Both the position numbers and the translations under genes were made by a program. This document shows, piece after piece, positions 1-8,170 of a DNA stretch of 56,543 nt. How positions within the stretch are numbered: the stretch's first letter is position 1; every line of letters begins with the position of its first letter. The notes below the pieces were generated by a model, which was not told the origin of the DNA, did no database searches, and saw nothing but the letters and a program-made list of their open reading frames with translations. This DNA comes from Caulobacterales bacterium (GTDB taxonomy: Bacteria > Pseudomonadota > Alphaproteobacteria > Caulobacterales > Caulobacteraceae): NCBI GenBank assembly GCA_947474395.1, contig CANJID010000019.1, forward strand, positions 1 through 56,543, read 5' to 3'.

Positions 1-2874
1 CCGCTGCTGCCAGTTGATGGTCAGCGGGCCGTTCCGGTAGTTGAAGTTGAAAGTGCCGCCCCAGTCGTAGTTGCCGCCGGTGCCCTGGATGATGCCGCCG
101 GCGATGGTGCCGACCGCGGTCGAGACCGTGCTCGACCCGAGGACGTGGGTCTGGTTCTTGGCCTGGTAGTTGAACACGGCGCGGACGCTGAAGGTGTCCT
201 TGCGGCCGTCCCAGATGCGGCTCAGGGGGAAGTTGTAGCTGGCCTCGATGTCGAGACCGGCGAGCTTGGCCTCGCCGGCGTTGAGCACCGGCAGGAACAC
301 CTGGGTGATCGGACCGACCGTGTTGCCGGCGCCGAAGGTGGTCGGGTCGGTATTGCGGGTGATGAAGCTGCAAAGGCCGGTGTTGCCGTTGTAGCACTGG
401 TTGATCACCGTGCCGATCGCCAGCCCCTGGATCGCGTCGGTCACGATGATCTGGAAGTAGTCGACCGACATCGACAGGCCGGGGATCCAGCGCGGCGTGA
501 TCACGGTGCCGACCGTGAAGGTCCTGCCGGTTTCGGGCCTCAGGTTCGGGTTGCCGCCGCTGATCGAGTTGCCGCCCCCGGCCGCCTCCGGCTGGCCGGT
601 GGTGCCCAGGCGGAACGGATCGGTGCTGCCCGCCAGGGTGACCTGGATCGGGGCGAACAGGTTGGCCAGGTTCGGCGCCCGCACGTCCTTGGAAAGGGTC
701 GAGCGGATGCGGATGTCCTCGATCGGCCGGTAGCTGACGCCGACCTTCCAGTTCTTCACACCGCCGCCGAACTGGTAGTCGGCGTAGCGGAAGGCGAGGT
801 TCAGGTCGAACTGCTTGGCGAAGGGCATGTCCTTGGCCAGCGGGATCAGGGTCTCGACGAAGACTTCCTTGACGTTCAGCGAGCCCGGAGGGCCGGCGCC
901 GTTGTTGACCAGGTTCCAGCTAGAGCCCGGCGTGCCCCGCGTGCCGGCAGGCGTGCCGTTCAGGGTCAGCGGGGCGGTAAGGCCCGGCTTGAACGCCGTC
1001 GTGCCCGGAATGGCCGGCAGGTACTGGGTCGAGATCGGGTCGGCCCTGGAGACCACTGATTCACGACGGTAGGCGGCGCCGGCCCCGAACGAGACCGGGC
1101 CCGCCCAGGTCGAGAAGGGTTCGCCGCGCATCGAGACGTCCACCACGTCCTGCTTCAGGACCTGGCTGCTGGTCGAGTTGCCGCCCGCCGGACGGATATA
1201 GGCAAGGGCCTCGGGCGTGGCGGTGTTCTGGCCGATCACGTTCAGGGGCACGCAGCCGTTGCCGGGCGTGGTGATGGACGAGCGGCACATGATCGTGCCC
1301 GCCGCCGGAAGACCCGCGCCGCCGGGGCTGCGCACGGCGTCGGTGGCGTCCCAGATCCTGATGTTCTGGGCGTTGTTCGGCGAGCTCAGGTCGCGCCCGC
1401 CGCGGCCGTGAGTGTAATAGCCGGTCACGTTCCAGGTCTTGCCGAAGGCGTCGAAGTGGCCGTCGATCCCGGAGGAGAAGCGCAGGGTCGAGAAGGTCGG
1501 CGCGTTCAGGTTGGGACCCCAGTCGGTGTTCACCCGGCTGACGGTGATGGTGTTGACCCGCGGTCCGTTGAACAGGCCGGTCGCCGGATTGTAGAGGTTC
1601 GGCGCGGTGGCCCCCAGGGGAGCGGTGTTGAGGATGTTGGCGATGCTCGCCGGCAGGAACGGGTTGTCGGCGTGGATCGTATAGGTCGCGGTCTGAATCT
1701 GGCCGCGGAACTTGCTGGCCGACCAGCCGTACATGAGGTCCGCGTGGACGGTCCAGTTGTCGGGAAGCAGGTCGTACTCGAACCGGGCGTAGGCCGAGTG
1801 GCGCAGGTTCACGGGGATGTAGTTCATGTACTGGCCGAGGGGCACGTCGATGCCCCCGCCGATCATCTGTCCCGCAGCGGCCGTGGTGTTGGTGCGCTGC
1901 GTGCCGAAGGGGAACGGGATGGTGGTGACGCCCGCGTTGGAGGTCGTCGCCGAGCCGCCGATGAAGGTCAGCGGGTTGGCGGGGGCGGTCGCCGTCGGGA
2001 CGCCGAGCTGGGTCAGGGGCGCGCCGGTGACCGTCGAGGCGGTGATGATGCCGCCCGAGGAGAAGCTGGCCGGGAAAATCGGGCCGGTGATGATCCGGGT
2101 CGGGCAGGAGGTGGAGGTCTGCGGCGTCGGGCAGGCCGCGTTGGCGTAGACGCCGACCTGGGACAGGGCCCAGTCGCGATTGCCGCTGCCGTAGCCCTTG
2201 ATGCCGGTGGTGCGGAAGTACTCGTAGGAGCCGATCACCCGGCCGCGGCCGTTGAACAGGGCCTTGCCGGCCGCCAGGCTGGCGCCGACGCTGCCGTTGT
2301 CGCCGTAGCGCGTGATGCCCCCGCGGACTTCGCCCTTGAAGCCCGTGAACTTGGTGTCGAGCACGAAGTTGGTGACCCCCGACAGGGCGTCAGAGCCGTA
2401 GGCCGCCGAGGCGCCGCCGGTGACCACGTCCACCTTGCGCATCAGCATCTGCGGCAAGGTGTTGATGTCGACCGTGTTGCCCTGGTTCGTACCGGCGGTG
2501 GCGACGATCCGCTCGCCGTTCAGCAGGGTCAGGCCGCGCACCGGTCCGAGGCCGCGCAGGTTCACGAAGGAAGCGCCGACGTTGGACGTGGAGCCCGGGT
2601 TGAAAGCGGTGCTGGAGGGCTGGAACGAGGAACGGAACTGCGGCAGCTGCAGGACGGCGTCGACCAGGCTGTCGGGCGCGGTCTGCTGCATCTGCTCCAT
2701 GGTCAGGACGGTGACCGGCGTCGGCTGGGCGAAGCCGTTGGTGATGATCCGCGAGCCGGTGACCACCACCTCGTCGGCGGCTGCAGTCGCCTGCGCCTGG
2801 GCCGAAGAGCTGTAGGCCAAGGCGACGAGCGCGCTTGAGCACAGGGCATAGGTCTTAAACGAGGTCTTGGTCAT
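1..2874 (-). CDS. TonB-dependent receptor, cut by the left window edge
   Basis: The reading frame starts at an ATG at 2874, preceded by a G-rich stretch that can serve as ribosome binding site, and is open to base 1 (958 codons), so the C-terminus lies outside the window. The N-terminus is a signal peptide ending near SSAQAQA. It is followed by a plug domain (DEVVVTGSRI, then a FVNLRGLG-type motif and a TGGASAAYGSDALSG stretch) and a long beta-barrel with typical receptor motifs such as RAPNLANLFAP and NPNLRPETGRTF. Such proteins import large or scarce ligands across the outer membrane using TonB energy. The large, Asn/Thr/Gly-rich barrel resembles receptors common in Caulobacterales and sphingomonads; the ligand cannot be told from sequence. 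Confidence 0.93.
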   Translation of the reverse strand, partial: MTKTSFKTYALCSSALVALAYSSSAQAQATAAADEVVVTGSRIITNGFAQPTPVTVLTMEQMQQTAPDSLVDAVLQLPQFRSSFQPSSTAFNPGSTSNVGASFVNLRGLGPVRGLTLLNGERIVATAGTNQGNTVDINTLPQMLMRKVDVVTGGASAAYGSDALSGVTNFVLDTKFTGFKGEVRGGITRYGDNGSVGASLAAGKALFNGRGRVIGSYEYFRTTGIKGYGSGNRDWALSQVGVYANAACPTPQTSTSCPTRIITGPIFPASFSSGGIITASTVTGAPLTQLGVPTATAPANPLTFIGGSATTSNAGVTTIPFPFGTQRTNTTAAAGQMIGGGIDVPLGQYMNYIPVNLRHSAYARFEYDLLPDNWTVHADLMYGWSASKFRGQIQTATYTIHADNPFLPASIANILNTAPLGATAPNLYNPATGLFNGPRVNTITVSRVNTDWGPNLNAPTFSTLRFSSGIDGHFDAFGKTWNVTGYYTHGRGGRDLSSPNNAQNIRIWDATDAVRSPGGAGLPAAGTIMCRSSITTPGNGCVPLNVIGQNTATPEALAYIRPAGGNSTSSQVLKQDVVDVSMRGEPFSTWAGPVSFGAGAAYRRESVVSRADPISTQYLPAIPGTTAFKPGLTAPLTLNGTPAGTRGTPGSSWNLVNNGAGPPGSLNVKEVFVETLIPLAKDMPFAKQFDLNLAFRYADYQFGGGVKNWKVGVSYRPIEDIRIRSTLSKDVRAPNLANLFAPIQVTLAGSTDPFRLGTTGQPEAAGGGNSISGGNPNLRPETGRTFTVGTVITPRWIPGLSMSVDYFQIIVTDAIQGLAIGTVINQCYNGNTGLCSFITRNTDPTTFGAGNTVGPITQVFLPVLNAGEAKLAGLDIEASYNFPLSRIWDGRKDTFSVRAVFNYQAKNQTHVLGSSTVSTAVGTIAGGIIQGTGGNYDWGGTFNFNYRNGPLTINWQQR

Positions 2875-3534
2875 GGTTTCCCCCCATGGTTCGCCGGTCG
2901 TCGCACGCACGACGCCCGCGAAGCCGACATTTGACTGAAAGCAGAACGCTTACGCGACGCTCACCAACTCAAAGCAACTGCACTGAGACTGGGACAATCA
3001 CTGGGATAACAGGACGTTATCCGGACCTTACGGACTTACGGGCGAACCTGGGGCCATTCTTGATCGAGGCCTGCTCCAGGTCGCCGACCCCACCTTCCCG
3101 AAGAGTCAGAAGGCAAAGATGGGTCACCGGCAGGTCGCCTGTCAATCAAACGCCCTGGTTGTTGGCCCTTTGGCGACGATCAACTGAAGCACGATGCTTT
3201 TAAGCAACAGACACAAAGCCGAGACATAGAAAAAAGGGTCAGGGACGGCTCAGCGCTGCTGCGCCGTCCGGCTCGGACCAGCCCGCAGTCGCCCTCGGGG
3301 ATGATCACCCCGATCCACCCCGCCACGACTCGGCCACCCCCTTCCTACCATTGGAAGGTAGAAAATCTAACATCGTTCAACAGGGCGAGGATTGTCAAAC
3401 GATCCCCGCCCCGTAGCGGGGGGCAGGGGGAACCCTGCCCGCCCCCTTGCCACCCGCCCGGAGGTGGGGCTCTGATCGCTCCAAGGCCCGCGCCTTCGCT
3501 GGACAGACGGGCCGTATGACGGCGGGAGGAGACC
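2875..3534. other. Intergenic region between divergent genes
   Basis: About 660 bases without a convincing gene. It must hold the promoters of the leftward TonB receptor and the rightward secreted-protein gene, but I cannot place -35/-10 boxes with confidence. It contains a hairpin facing the minus strand (3230-3269, listed separately) and a CCCCGC/GCGGGG hairpin at about 3404-3421, inside a GC-rich stretch (3400-3475) that looks like the palindromic intergenic repeats of this group. Short open frames here have no recognisable protein features. Confidence 0.6.
3230..3269 (-). terminator. Terminator-like hairpin on the minus strand with no gene upstream
   Basis: Read on the minus strand, GGACGGC (3269-3263) pairs with GCCGTCC (3249-3243), and a run of six T follows at 3235-3230. 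The loop contains the palindrome CAGCGCTG. The T run lies seven bases past the stem, which is not ideal. No minus-strand gene lies directly upstream, so it may end a small RNA or be chance structure. Confidence 0.35.
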
Positions 3535-4323
3535 ATGGTGAAGCCACGGATGTTGGTGAGCGCGGCGCTGGGCGTCGCGATCCTGGGCCTGGGGATCGGC
3601 GGAGCGATCGCCGGCGCGCCTCAGGTTGTCGGCAAGATCTGGCCGGCGGCCCAGCCCAAGGGCCAGTACGGCAAACTGGACGCCCTGCCCGACTGGGGCG
3701 GCGTCTGGTTCGGCATAGGCGGCGGACCGACGGCCTCGGCGACGCGGCCGGAGTTCAAGGGCAAGTACCTGGCGCGCCAGCTCGAGCTGCGCCGCATCGC
3801 CGACGCCAACAACGGCGAGCTGCCGATCACCCAGTCCCCCTGCACCCCGCCGGGAATGCCGGGCACCATGGGCGGGGGCCAGTACCCGATGGAGTTCCTG
3901 TTCACCCCGGGCCGGGTCACCACCCTGCATGAGGCCTGGACCCAGGAGCGGCGAATCTACACCGACGGCCGGCCGCACCCCACGGGCGAGGACCTGGAGG
4001 CCAGCTTCTACGGCCATTCCATCGGCCATTGGGAGGGCGCGACCCTGGTGGTGGACACCGTGGGCATGAAGCCCTCCACCAGCATCTCCACCGGCATCGG
4101 CCACTCGGACCAGCTACGGATCGCCGAGCGCATCCACCTCGACCCCGCCAACCCCGACATCCTGATCGACGATATGATCGTCACCGACCCGCAGGCGCTC
4201 GAAAAGCCCTGGGTGCGCGAGCTGCGCTACCGGCGCGCCCGCGACTTCGAGCTCTTGGAGTTCGTCTGCGCCGAGAACAACCGCAATGATGTCGGCAAAG
4301 ACGGCAAGGTGACTTTCGACTGA
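3535..4323 (+). CDS. Secreted protein of unknown function with SIGxWEGxTLVVDT motif
   Basis: A 262-residue protein with a signal peptide (hydrophobic stretch to about residue 28). The ATG is set by a good GGGAGGAG site just upstream. The mature part has LPDWGGVW near the start, a QSPCTPPGMP segment, FLFTPGRVT, and SIGHWEGATLVVDTVG followed by a histidine-containing HSDQLRIAERI stretch. This motif set is common in periplasmic proteins of Caulobacterales and sphingomonads that have no known function. A diverged relative with the SIGxWEG motif lies at 51101-51946. The next gene, 67 bases downstream, is also a small secreted protein, so the two may be cotranscribed. I cannot name a reaction. Confidence 0.85.
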   Translation: MVKPRMLVSAALGVAILGLGIGGAIAGAPQVVGKIWPAAQPKGQYGKLDALPDWGGVWFGIGGGPTASATRPEFKGKYLARQLELRRIADANNGELPITQSPCTPPGMPGTMGGGQYPMEFLFTPGRVTTLHEAWTQERRIYTDGRPHPTGEDLEASFYGHSIGHWEGATLVVDTVGMKPSTSISTGIGHSDQLRIAERIHLDPANPDILIDDMIVTDPQALEKPWVRELRYRRARDFELLEFVCAENNRNDVGKDGKVTFD

Positions 4324-4390
4324 AGGCGGGCGACGACTAGCCGGTCCAGCCGCGTGCAAGGATCAAGAGCAATCCAAGGAGGAGACGAAA

Positions 4391-4909
4391 ATGCGTAGGA
4401 TCTTCAAGCCTGCGGTGAGCGCCCTGGCCGCGGCGGCCCTGCTGGGCCTGGCGGGCGAAGCCTTCGCCGGCGCCCCCGCCCCCGCGGGCCCGCCCCCGCC
4501 GCCCAACCCCGCCATCGCCAAGATGAACTGGCTGGCCGGCACCTGGCGCTCCGACGGCCCGAACCCGATCCAGGAAGCGTTCACGCCCGTCGGCGAGAAC
4601 GAGCTGGTGTCGACCCTGAAGATGACCCGGGGCGGACGCACGAACCGCTACGAGATGCGCATCATCCGGGCCGAAGGCGACAAGATCACCTTCAACGAAC
4701 TGCCCTTCGGCGGCGACCTGAAGCCGACCCAGGGCCCGCCCACCATGACCCTGGTCTCGTCGGACGACAAAACCATCAAGTTCGACAACCTGAGCTACGA
4801 GCGGACCGGCGAGAACACCATGACCATGACCCTGATGATCCCGGGGCCGAACGGCACGAGCAACCCGTCGAAGATCAACTTCACGCGGGTGAGCAAGTTC
4901 GCGAACTGA
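4391..4909 (+). CDS. Secreted protein with DUF6265-like domain
   Basis: A 172-residue protein with a strong AAGGAGGAG site before its ATG and a signal peptide ending near AFAGA. A Pro/Ala linker leads into a domain starting MNWLAGTWR, continuing through EAFTPVGENELVSTLKM, YEMRIIRAEGDKI and INFTRVSKF. The W-L-A-G-T-W opening and alternating beta pattern fit the DUF6265 beta-barrel family (function unknown, lipocalin-like in outline). It follows the 3535 gene in the same direction. The family assignment rests on motif pattern only. Confidence 0.8.
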   Translation: MRRIFKPAVSALAAAALLGLAGEAFAGAPAPAGPPPPPNPAIAKMNWLAGTWRSDGPNPIQEAFTPVGENELVSTLKMTRGGRTNRYEMRIIRAEGDKITFNELPFGGDLKPTQGPPTMTLVSSDDKTIKFDNLSYERTGENTMTMTLMIPGPNGTSNPSKINFTRVSKFAN

Positions 4910-4916
4910 GCATGGC

Positions 4917-5036
4917 TCCTCCCCCCTTGTGGGGGAGGTGGCCCCGAAGGGGACGGAGGGGGTGAGCGGCGGCGTCGCCACCCCATCAGTCAGGCCTTGC
5001 GGCCTGACAGCTTCCCCATCAAGGGGAAGCAGGGTT
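4917..5036. repeat. REP-like palindromic intergenic repeat
   Basis: A GC-rich stretch between two convergent genes that is almost wholly made of hairpins: CTCCCCCC/GGGGGAGG near 4919-4940, CCCCgaaGGGG, GTCAGGCC/GGCCTGAC near 4990-5010, and CTTCCCC/GGGGAAG near 5010-5030. This layout resembles the repetitive extragenic palindromes scattered through Caulobacterales genomes. It could also end transcription from both sides. Confidence 0.7.
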
Positions 5037-5040
5037 TTCG

Positions 5041-6951
5041 CTAGGCGGCCTGGCGGGCGTCGCGCTCGGCCAGGGCGTCTTCCAGGGCGGCGATCAGGCC
5101 GGCGGCGTTGATCGGCTTGGCGACGTGGCCGTCGGCGCCGGACTGCATGGCCTTCTCGATATGCTCCGTCATGGCGTTGGCGCTGACCACCAGGATCGGC
5201 GTCCGCGCCGCGTTGCTTTCGGCCTCGAAGGTGCGGATGTGCTCGATGGCGGTCAGGCCGTCCATCACCGGCATCTGCATGTCCATCAGCACCACGTCGA
5301 AGGGCTGGCTCTTGAAGGCGTCGACCGCCTCCTGGCCGTTCTCGACCGAGGTGAGCTCGACCCCGAGGGCTTCCAGGATCAGGGCCACCACCGTGCGGTT
5401 GGTGGCGTGGTCGTCGGCCAGCAGCACCTGCAGCGGCGCGCCTTCGCGCTCCGCGGCGGGCTCCTCCGAAGCGGCGCTGACGCCCTCCCCTTCCCGGGCC
5501 TCGGCGGCCTCGGCGACCGGCAGCGGCAGGACCACGGTGAAGGCCGCGCCCTTGCCGGGGTGACCTTCGGCGGTGATGTCGCCTCCCATGGCCCGGGCGA
5601 GCTCGCGGGAGATCGCCAGGCCCAGGCCCGTGCCGCCGAAGCGGCGGGTGATGGAGTTGTCGGCCTGCTGGAACGGCTCGAACAGGCGCCCGGAACGGAC
5701 CACCGAGCGCTCGCGCTCGACGAAGGCGTCGGCCTGGTCGGCGGGGAACATGTCGTGGGCGCTCTTGCCCAGCATGTCGGCGCTGTTGAAGCCCAACAGG
5801 TCCTCGCCGGCGCGGTTCACCAGCACGAAGCGGTGGTCGAGGTCCTTCACGACCACCATGGCCGGCAGGGCGTCGATGACCGCGTCCAGGAAGGCGCGGG
5901 TGGTGGTCAGCTCGGTCTCGCGGGTGTGAATCCGCGTGGCCATGACGTTGAAGCTCTCGGACAGGCGGCCGATCTCGTCGCGGGTCAGCACCGGCACGAC
6001 GGCGTCCTCGCCCCGCTCCAGGCGGTGGGCGGCCTCCTCGAGAGCGGAAATAGGCTTGGTCAGGTTGCGGGCCAGGAGCCAGGAGCCCCCCACTACCGAG
6101 ACGAGGCCCAGGAAGCCCACGCCTAGGATCAGGGCCAGCAGCGGCTCGTAGGGCTTGAGCGCCTGGGCCAGGGGATAGCGCAGCAGCAGCACCACCGGCT
6201 CGCCGGAGGTCAGCATGTCGAAGGGCTTCACCAGGGCGATGGACGCCCCGGTCGTGGTGTTCAGTTCACGCGGCTCGACCCGCTTGGCCACACGGGCCTG
6301 GTCGATGAAGCGGGTGACGGTCTTGCGGTCGGCAGGCCGCAGCTCGACGCCGGACTGCCAGGTTCCGTCGCCGTTGCGCCGCACGGCCAGGGCCTCGAGC
6401 GGAATGGCCGACAGCCGCTCCACGGTGCGCATCTGGTCACGGTCGAGCTTGACGGCGAACACCACCCAGCCGACCCGCGTGGGCGCCAGGACCGGGACGG
6501 CGATGGCCTGGTAGGGCGTGTCGCCGAGGATGAAGATGCCCGAGGTGCGGTCCTCGTCGAGGGCCTCGCGGATGGCGACGGCCGCATCGCCCAGGGACGC
6601 CCCGTTGGAGGTGACGACCTCCCCGTCGGCGCCGATGGCGAAGGCGATGTCGATGCGCAGACGGCCCCGCAGGTTCTCCAGCGCTGAGCGGATGGTCGCC
6701 TGGTCCCGGGTGGCGACCGCCGCCTTGAAGCCGAAATCGCCCGCGACCAGGGTCGCCCCGTCCTCGAGCTGCTGGGACCGCAGCGCCCACAGGCGGTCAA
6801 ACACCGCGCCGCCGGCGACCAGCTCGCGGCGCACGCTCTGGCGGGCGCTGTCGACGATCCCGGTGAACACCGCGACCGAGACAAGCGTCAACGCCAGGGC
6901 GAACAGCCCAGCGAACAACAGCGTCAGTTTGGTCCGTAATTGGCGGAACAT
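5041..6951 (-). CDS. Hybrid histidine kinase lacking its dimerisation and most of its ATPase domain
   Basis: The 636-residue protein has a membrane helix (8-30), a periplasmic sensor region (31-270), a second helix (272-294), HAMP (295-347), a PAS domain starting near 352, and a complete receiver domain (506-627) with D513/D514, phospho-acceptor D557, S590 and K612. Between PAS and receiver only the tail of the kinase ATPase domain remains (423-477: FEPFQQAD and GGTGLGLAISREL). The phospho-acceptor histidine segment (usual HEIRTPL motif), the N box and the first glycine box are absent. The break falls at residues 419-424 (about 5682-5697), in frame. It cannot autophosphorylate as it stands. 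The receiver may take phosphate from another kinase, or the gene may be decayed or misassembled. Confidence 0.88.
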   Translation of the reverse strand: MFRQLRTKLTLLFAGLFALALTLVSVAVFTGIVDSARQSVRRELVAGGAVFDRLWALRSQQLEDGATLVAGDFGFKAAVATRDQATIRSALENLRGRLRIDIAFAIGADGEVVTSNGASLGDAAVAIREALDEDRTSGIFILGDTPYQAIAVPVLAPTRVGWVVFAVKLDRDQMRTVERLSAIPLEALAVRRNGDGTWQSGVELRPADRKTVTRFIDQARVAKRVEPRELNTTTGASIALVKPFDMLTSGEPVVLLLRYPLAQALKPYEPLLALILGVGFLGLVSVVGGSWLLARNLTKPISALEEAAHRLERGEDAVVPVLTRDEIGRLSESFNVMATRIHTRETELTTTRAFLDAVIDALPAMVVVKDLDHRFVLVNRAGEDLLGFNSADMLGKSAHDMFPADQADAFVERERSVVRSGRLFEPFQQADNSITRRFGGTGLGLAISRELARAMGGDITAEGHPGKGAAFTVVLPLPVAEAAEAREGEGVSAASEEPAAEREGAPLQVLLADDHATNRTVVALILEALGVELTSVENGQEAVDAFKSQPFDVVLMDMQMPVMDGLTAIEHIRTFEAESNAARTPILVVSANAMTEHIEKAMQSGADGHVAKPINAAGLIAALEDALAERDARQAA

Positions 6952-7080
6952 TGCTCCGGCGCGTGACGGTTTTTACAGCCTTCACGATAGACCAGGTCCA
7001 ATGAAGACGGGGTAAAGCCCGCGACCGGAAACGCTTCAACCTTTGGTGGCGCCCGCTGCGGCAAATTGACGGGCGGGGCC

Positions 7081-7515
7081 CTAGGCGGCGCTCTCCACCC
7101 ACTGACGCAGGAGCGCCGGCTCGGCCACGCCGGAATGCGTGGCCGCCACCTTGCCGTGCCTGAACAGGAAGAGCGCCGGTATCCCGCGGACCCCGTACTG
7201 AGCGGCGAGCCTTGGTTCCGCGTCGACGTCGATCTTCACGAAGCGCGCCCGGAGCTCCAGTGCGGCGGCGGCCTGCTCGAAGATCGGCGCCATGGCCCGG
7301 CAGGGCCCGCACCATCCAGCCCAGAAGTCCGCCACCAGGGGGATGCCGCTCGACGCCAGATGCCTGGCGAAGCGTTCGGTGGTGAGCGCGACGGGCTTGC
7401 CCTCGAACAGCGCCTTGCCGCAACGTCCGCACTTGCCCGCCGTGGGGTCCTTGCCCTCGGGCAGACGGTTCACCGCGTCGCAGTGAGGACAGACGATGTG
7501 CAGACCTTCGGCCAT
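7081..7515 (-). CDS. trxC: Thioredoxin 2 (TrxC), zinc-finger thioredoxin
   Basis: A 144-residue cytoplasmic thiol-disulfide reductase. The N-terminal CPHC (9-12) and CGRC (29-32) pairs form the zinc-binding module that marks TrxC. The thioredoxin fold carries the active site WCGPC (68-72) and the cis-proline motif GIPAL (111-115). I chose the ATG at 7515, which puts CPHC close to the start as in the family and has an AGAGG site upstream; the open frame extends further but without family features. It is transcribed divergently from the lipoprotein gene at 7573. TrxC proteins are often linked to oxidative stress; nothing regulatory is visible here. Confidence 0.95.
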   Translation of the reverse strand: MAEGLHIVCPHCDAVNRLPEGKDPTAGKCGRCGKALFEGKPVALTTERFARHLASSGIPLVADFWAGWCGPCRAMAPIFEQAAAALELRARFVKIDVDAEPRLAAQYGVRGIPALFLFRHGKVAATHSGVAEPALLRQWVESAA

Positions 7516-7572
7516 CGAAAAACCTCTACCATGGTCGCCAAGATGAATGAGCAGTCCAGCCGAGGGGTTCCT

Positions 7573-8160
7573 ATGAGGCTCGCCACCCTGTCCGCCGTCG
7601 CCGTCGCGATCCTGGCCATGGCCGCCTGCGGCCCGGGCGCCCCGCCCCAGGCCGCGCCCGCCCCCGCCAAGAAGTCGGCCCTGCCTCCGCCGGTCGAGGT
7701 CGGGCCGCCGCTCGAGCCCCCGGCCCCCGGAACCCCCGGCGGCCTGCCCAACGACCGCACCCCGGTCTCCGAAGCGCCCTTCTCGGAAAAGAGCGCGCAA
7801 GGAGCCGCCAATGTGGTGCAGACCTATTACGCCCTGATCGGCGAGAAGAAATTCGCCCAGGCCCGCCGCCTCTGGGACCACGGCGGCGAGAACAGCGGCA
7901 TGGCCGAGGCCGCTTTCGCCCGGAGCTTCGACGTCTATTCGGAGTATCGCGGCAATGTCGGCGCCCCCGGCGACATCGAGGGCGCGGCGGGCTCGCTCTA
8001 CATCGAGATCCCGGTCCAGCCCTACGGGCGCCTGAAGTCCGGCCAGCCGGAGTACCGGATCGGTATCGCCCGGCTTCGCCGCATCAACGACGTCGAGGGA
8101 TCGACCGAGGAACAACGGCGTTGGCACATCGTGGCCATCGAACTGAAGCCCGCCGCCTAG
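7573..8160 (+). CDS. Lipoprotein of unknown function
   Basis: The 195-residue frame starts at an ATG preceded by GAGGGG. The signal peptide ends in a lipobox (LAMAAC), so the protein should be lipid-anchored. A Pro-rich linker leads to a globular domain (AANVVQTYYALIGEKKFAQARRLW onward, shown here only by position at about residues 80-105) whose opening helix pair resembles NTF2-like folds. Its stop lies 10 bases before ydbH, so it is probably the first gene of that operon. No catalytic motif is visible. Confidence 0.8.
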   Translation: MRLATLSAVAVAILAMAACGPGAPPQAAPAPAKKSALPPPVEVGPPLEPPAPGTPGGLPNDRTPVSEAPFSEKSAQGAANVVQTYYALIGEKKFAQARRLWDHGGENSGMAEAAFARSFDVYSEYRGNVGAPGDIEGAAGSLYIEIPVQPYGRLKSGQPEYRIGIARLRRINDVEGSTEEQRRWHIVAIELKPAA

Positions 8161-8170
8161 CGGAATCGCC

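Noticed and set aside
1408-2838. Long plus-strand open frame antisense to the TonB receptor
   Set aside because: It is an Arg/Gly/Val-rich shadow typical of high-GC DNA. The minus strand encodes a clear signal peptide, plug and barrel over the same bases.
2886-3203. Plus-strand frame of 105 codons in the left intergenic region
   Set aside because: Arg/Ser/Thr-rich, no ribosome site, no domain or signal peptide.
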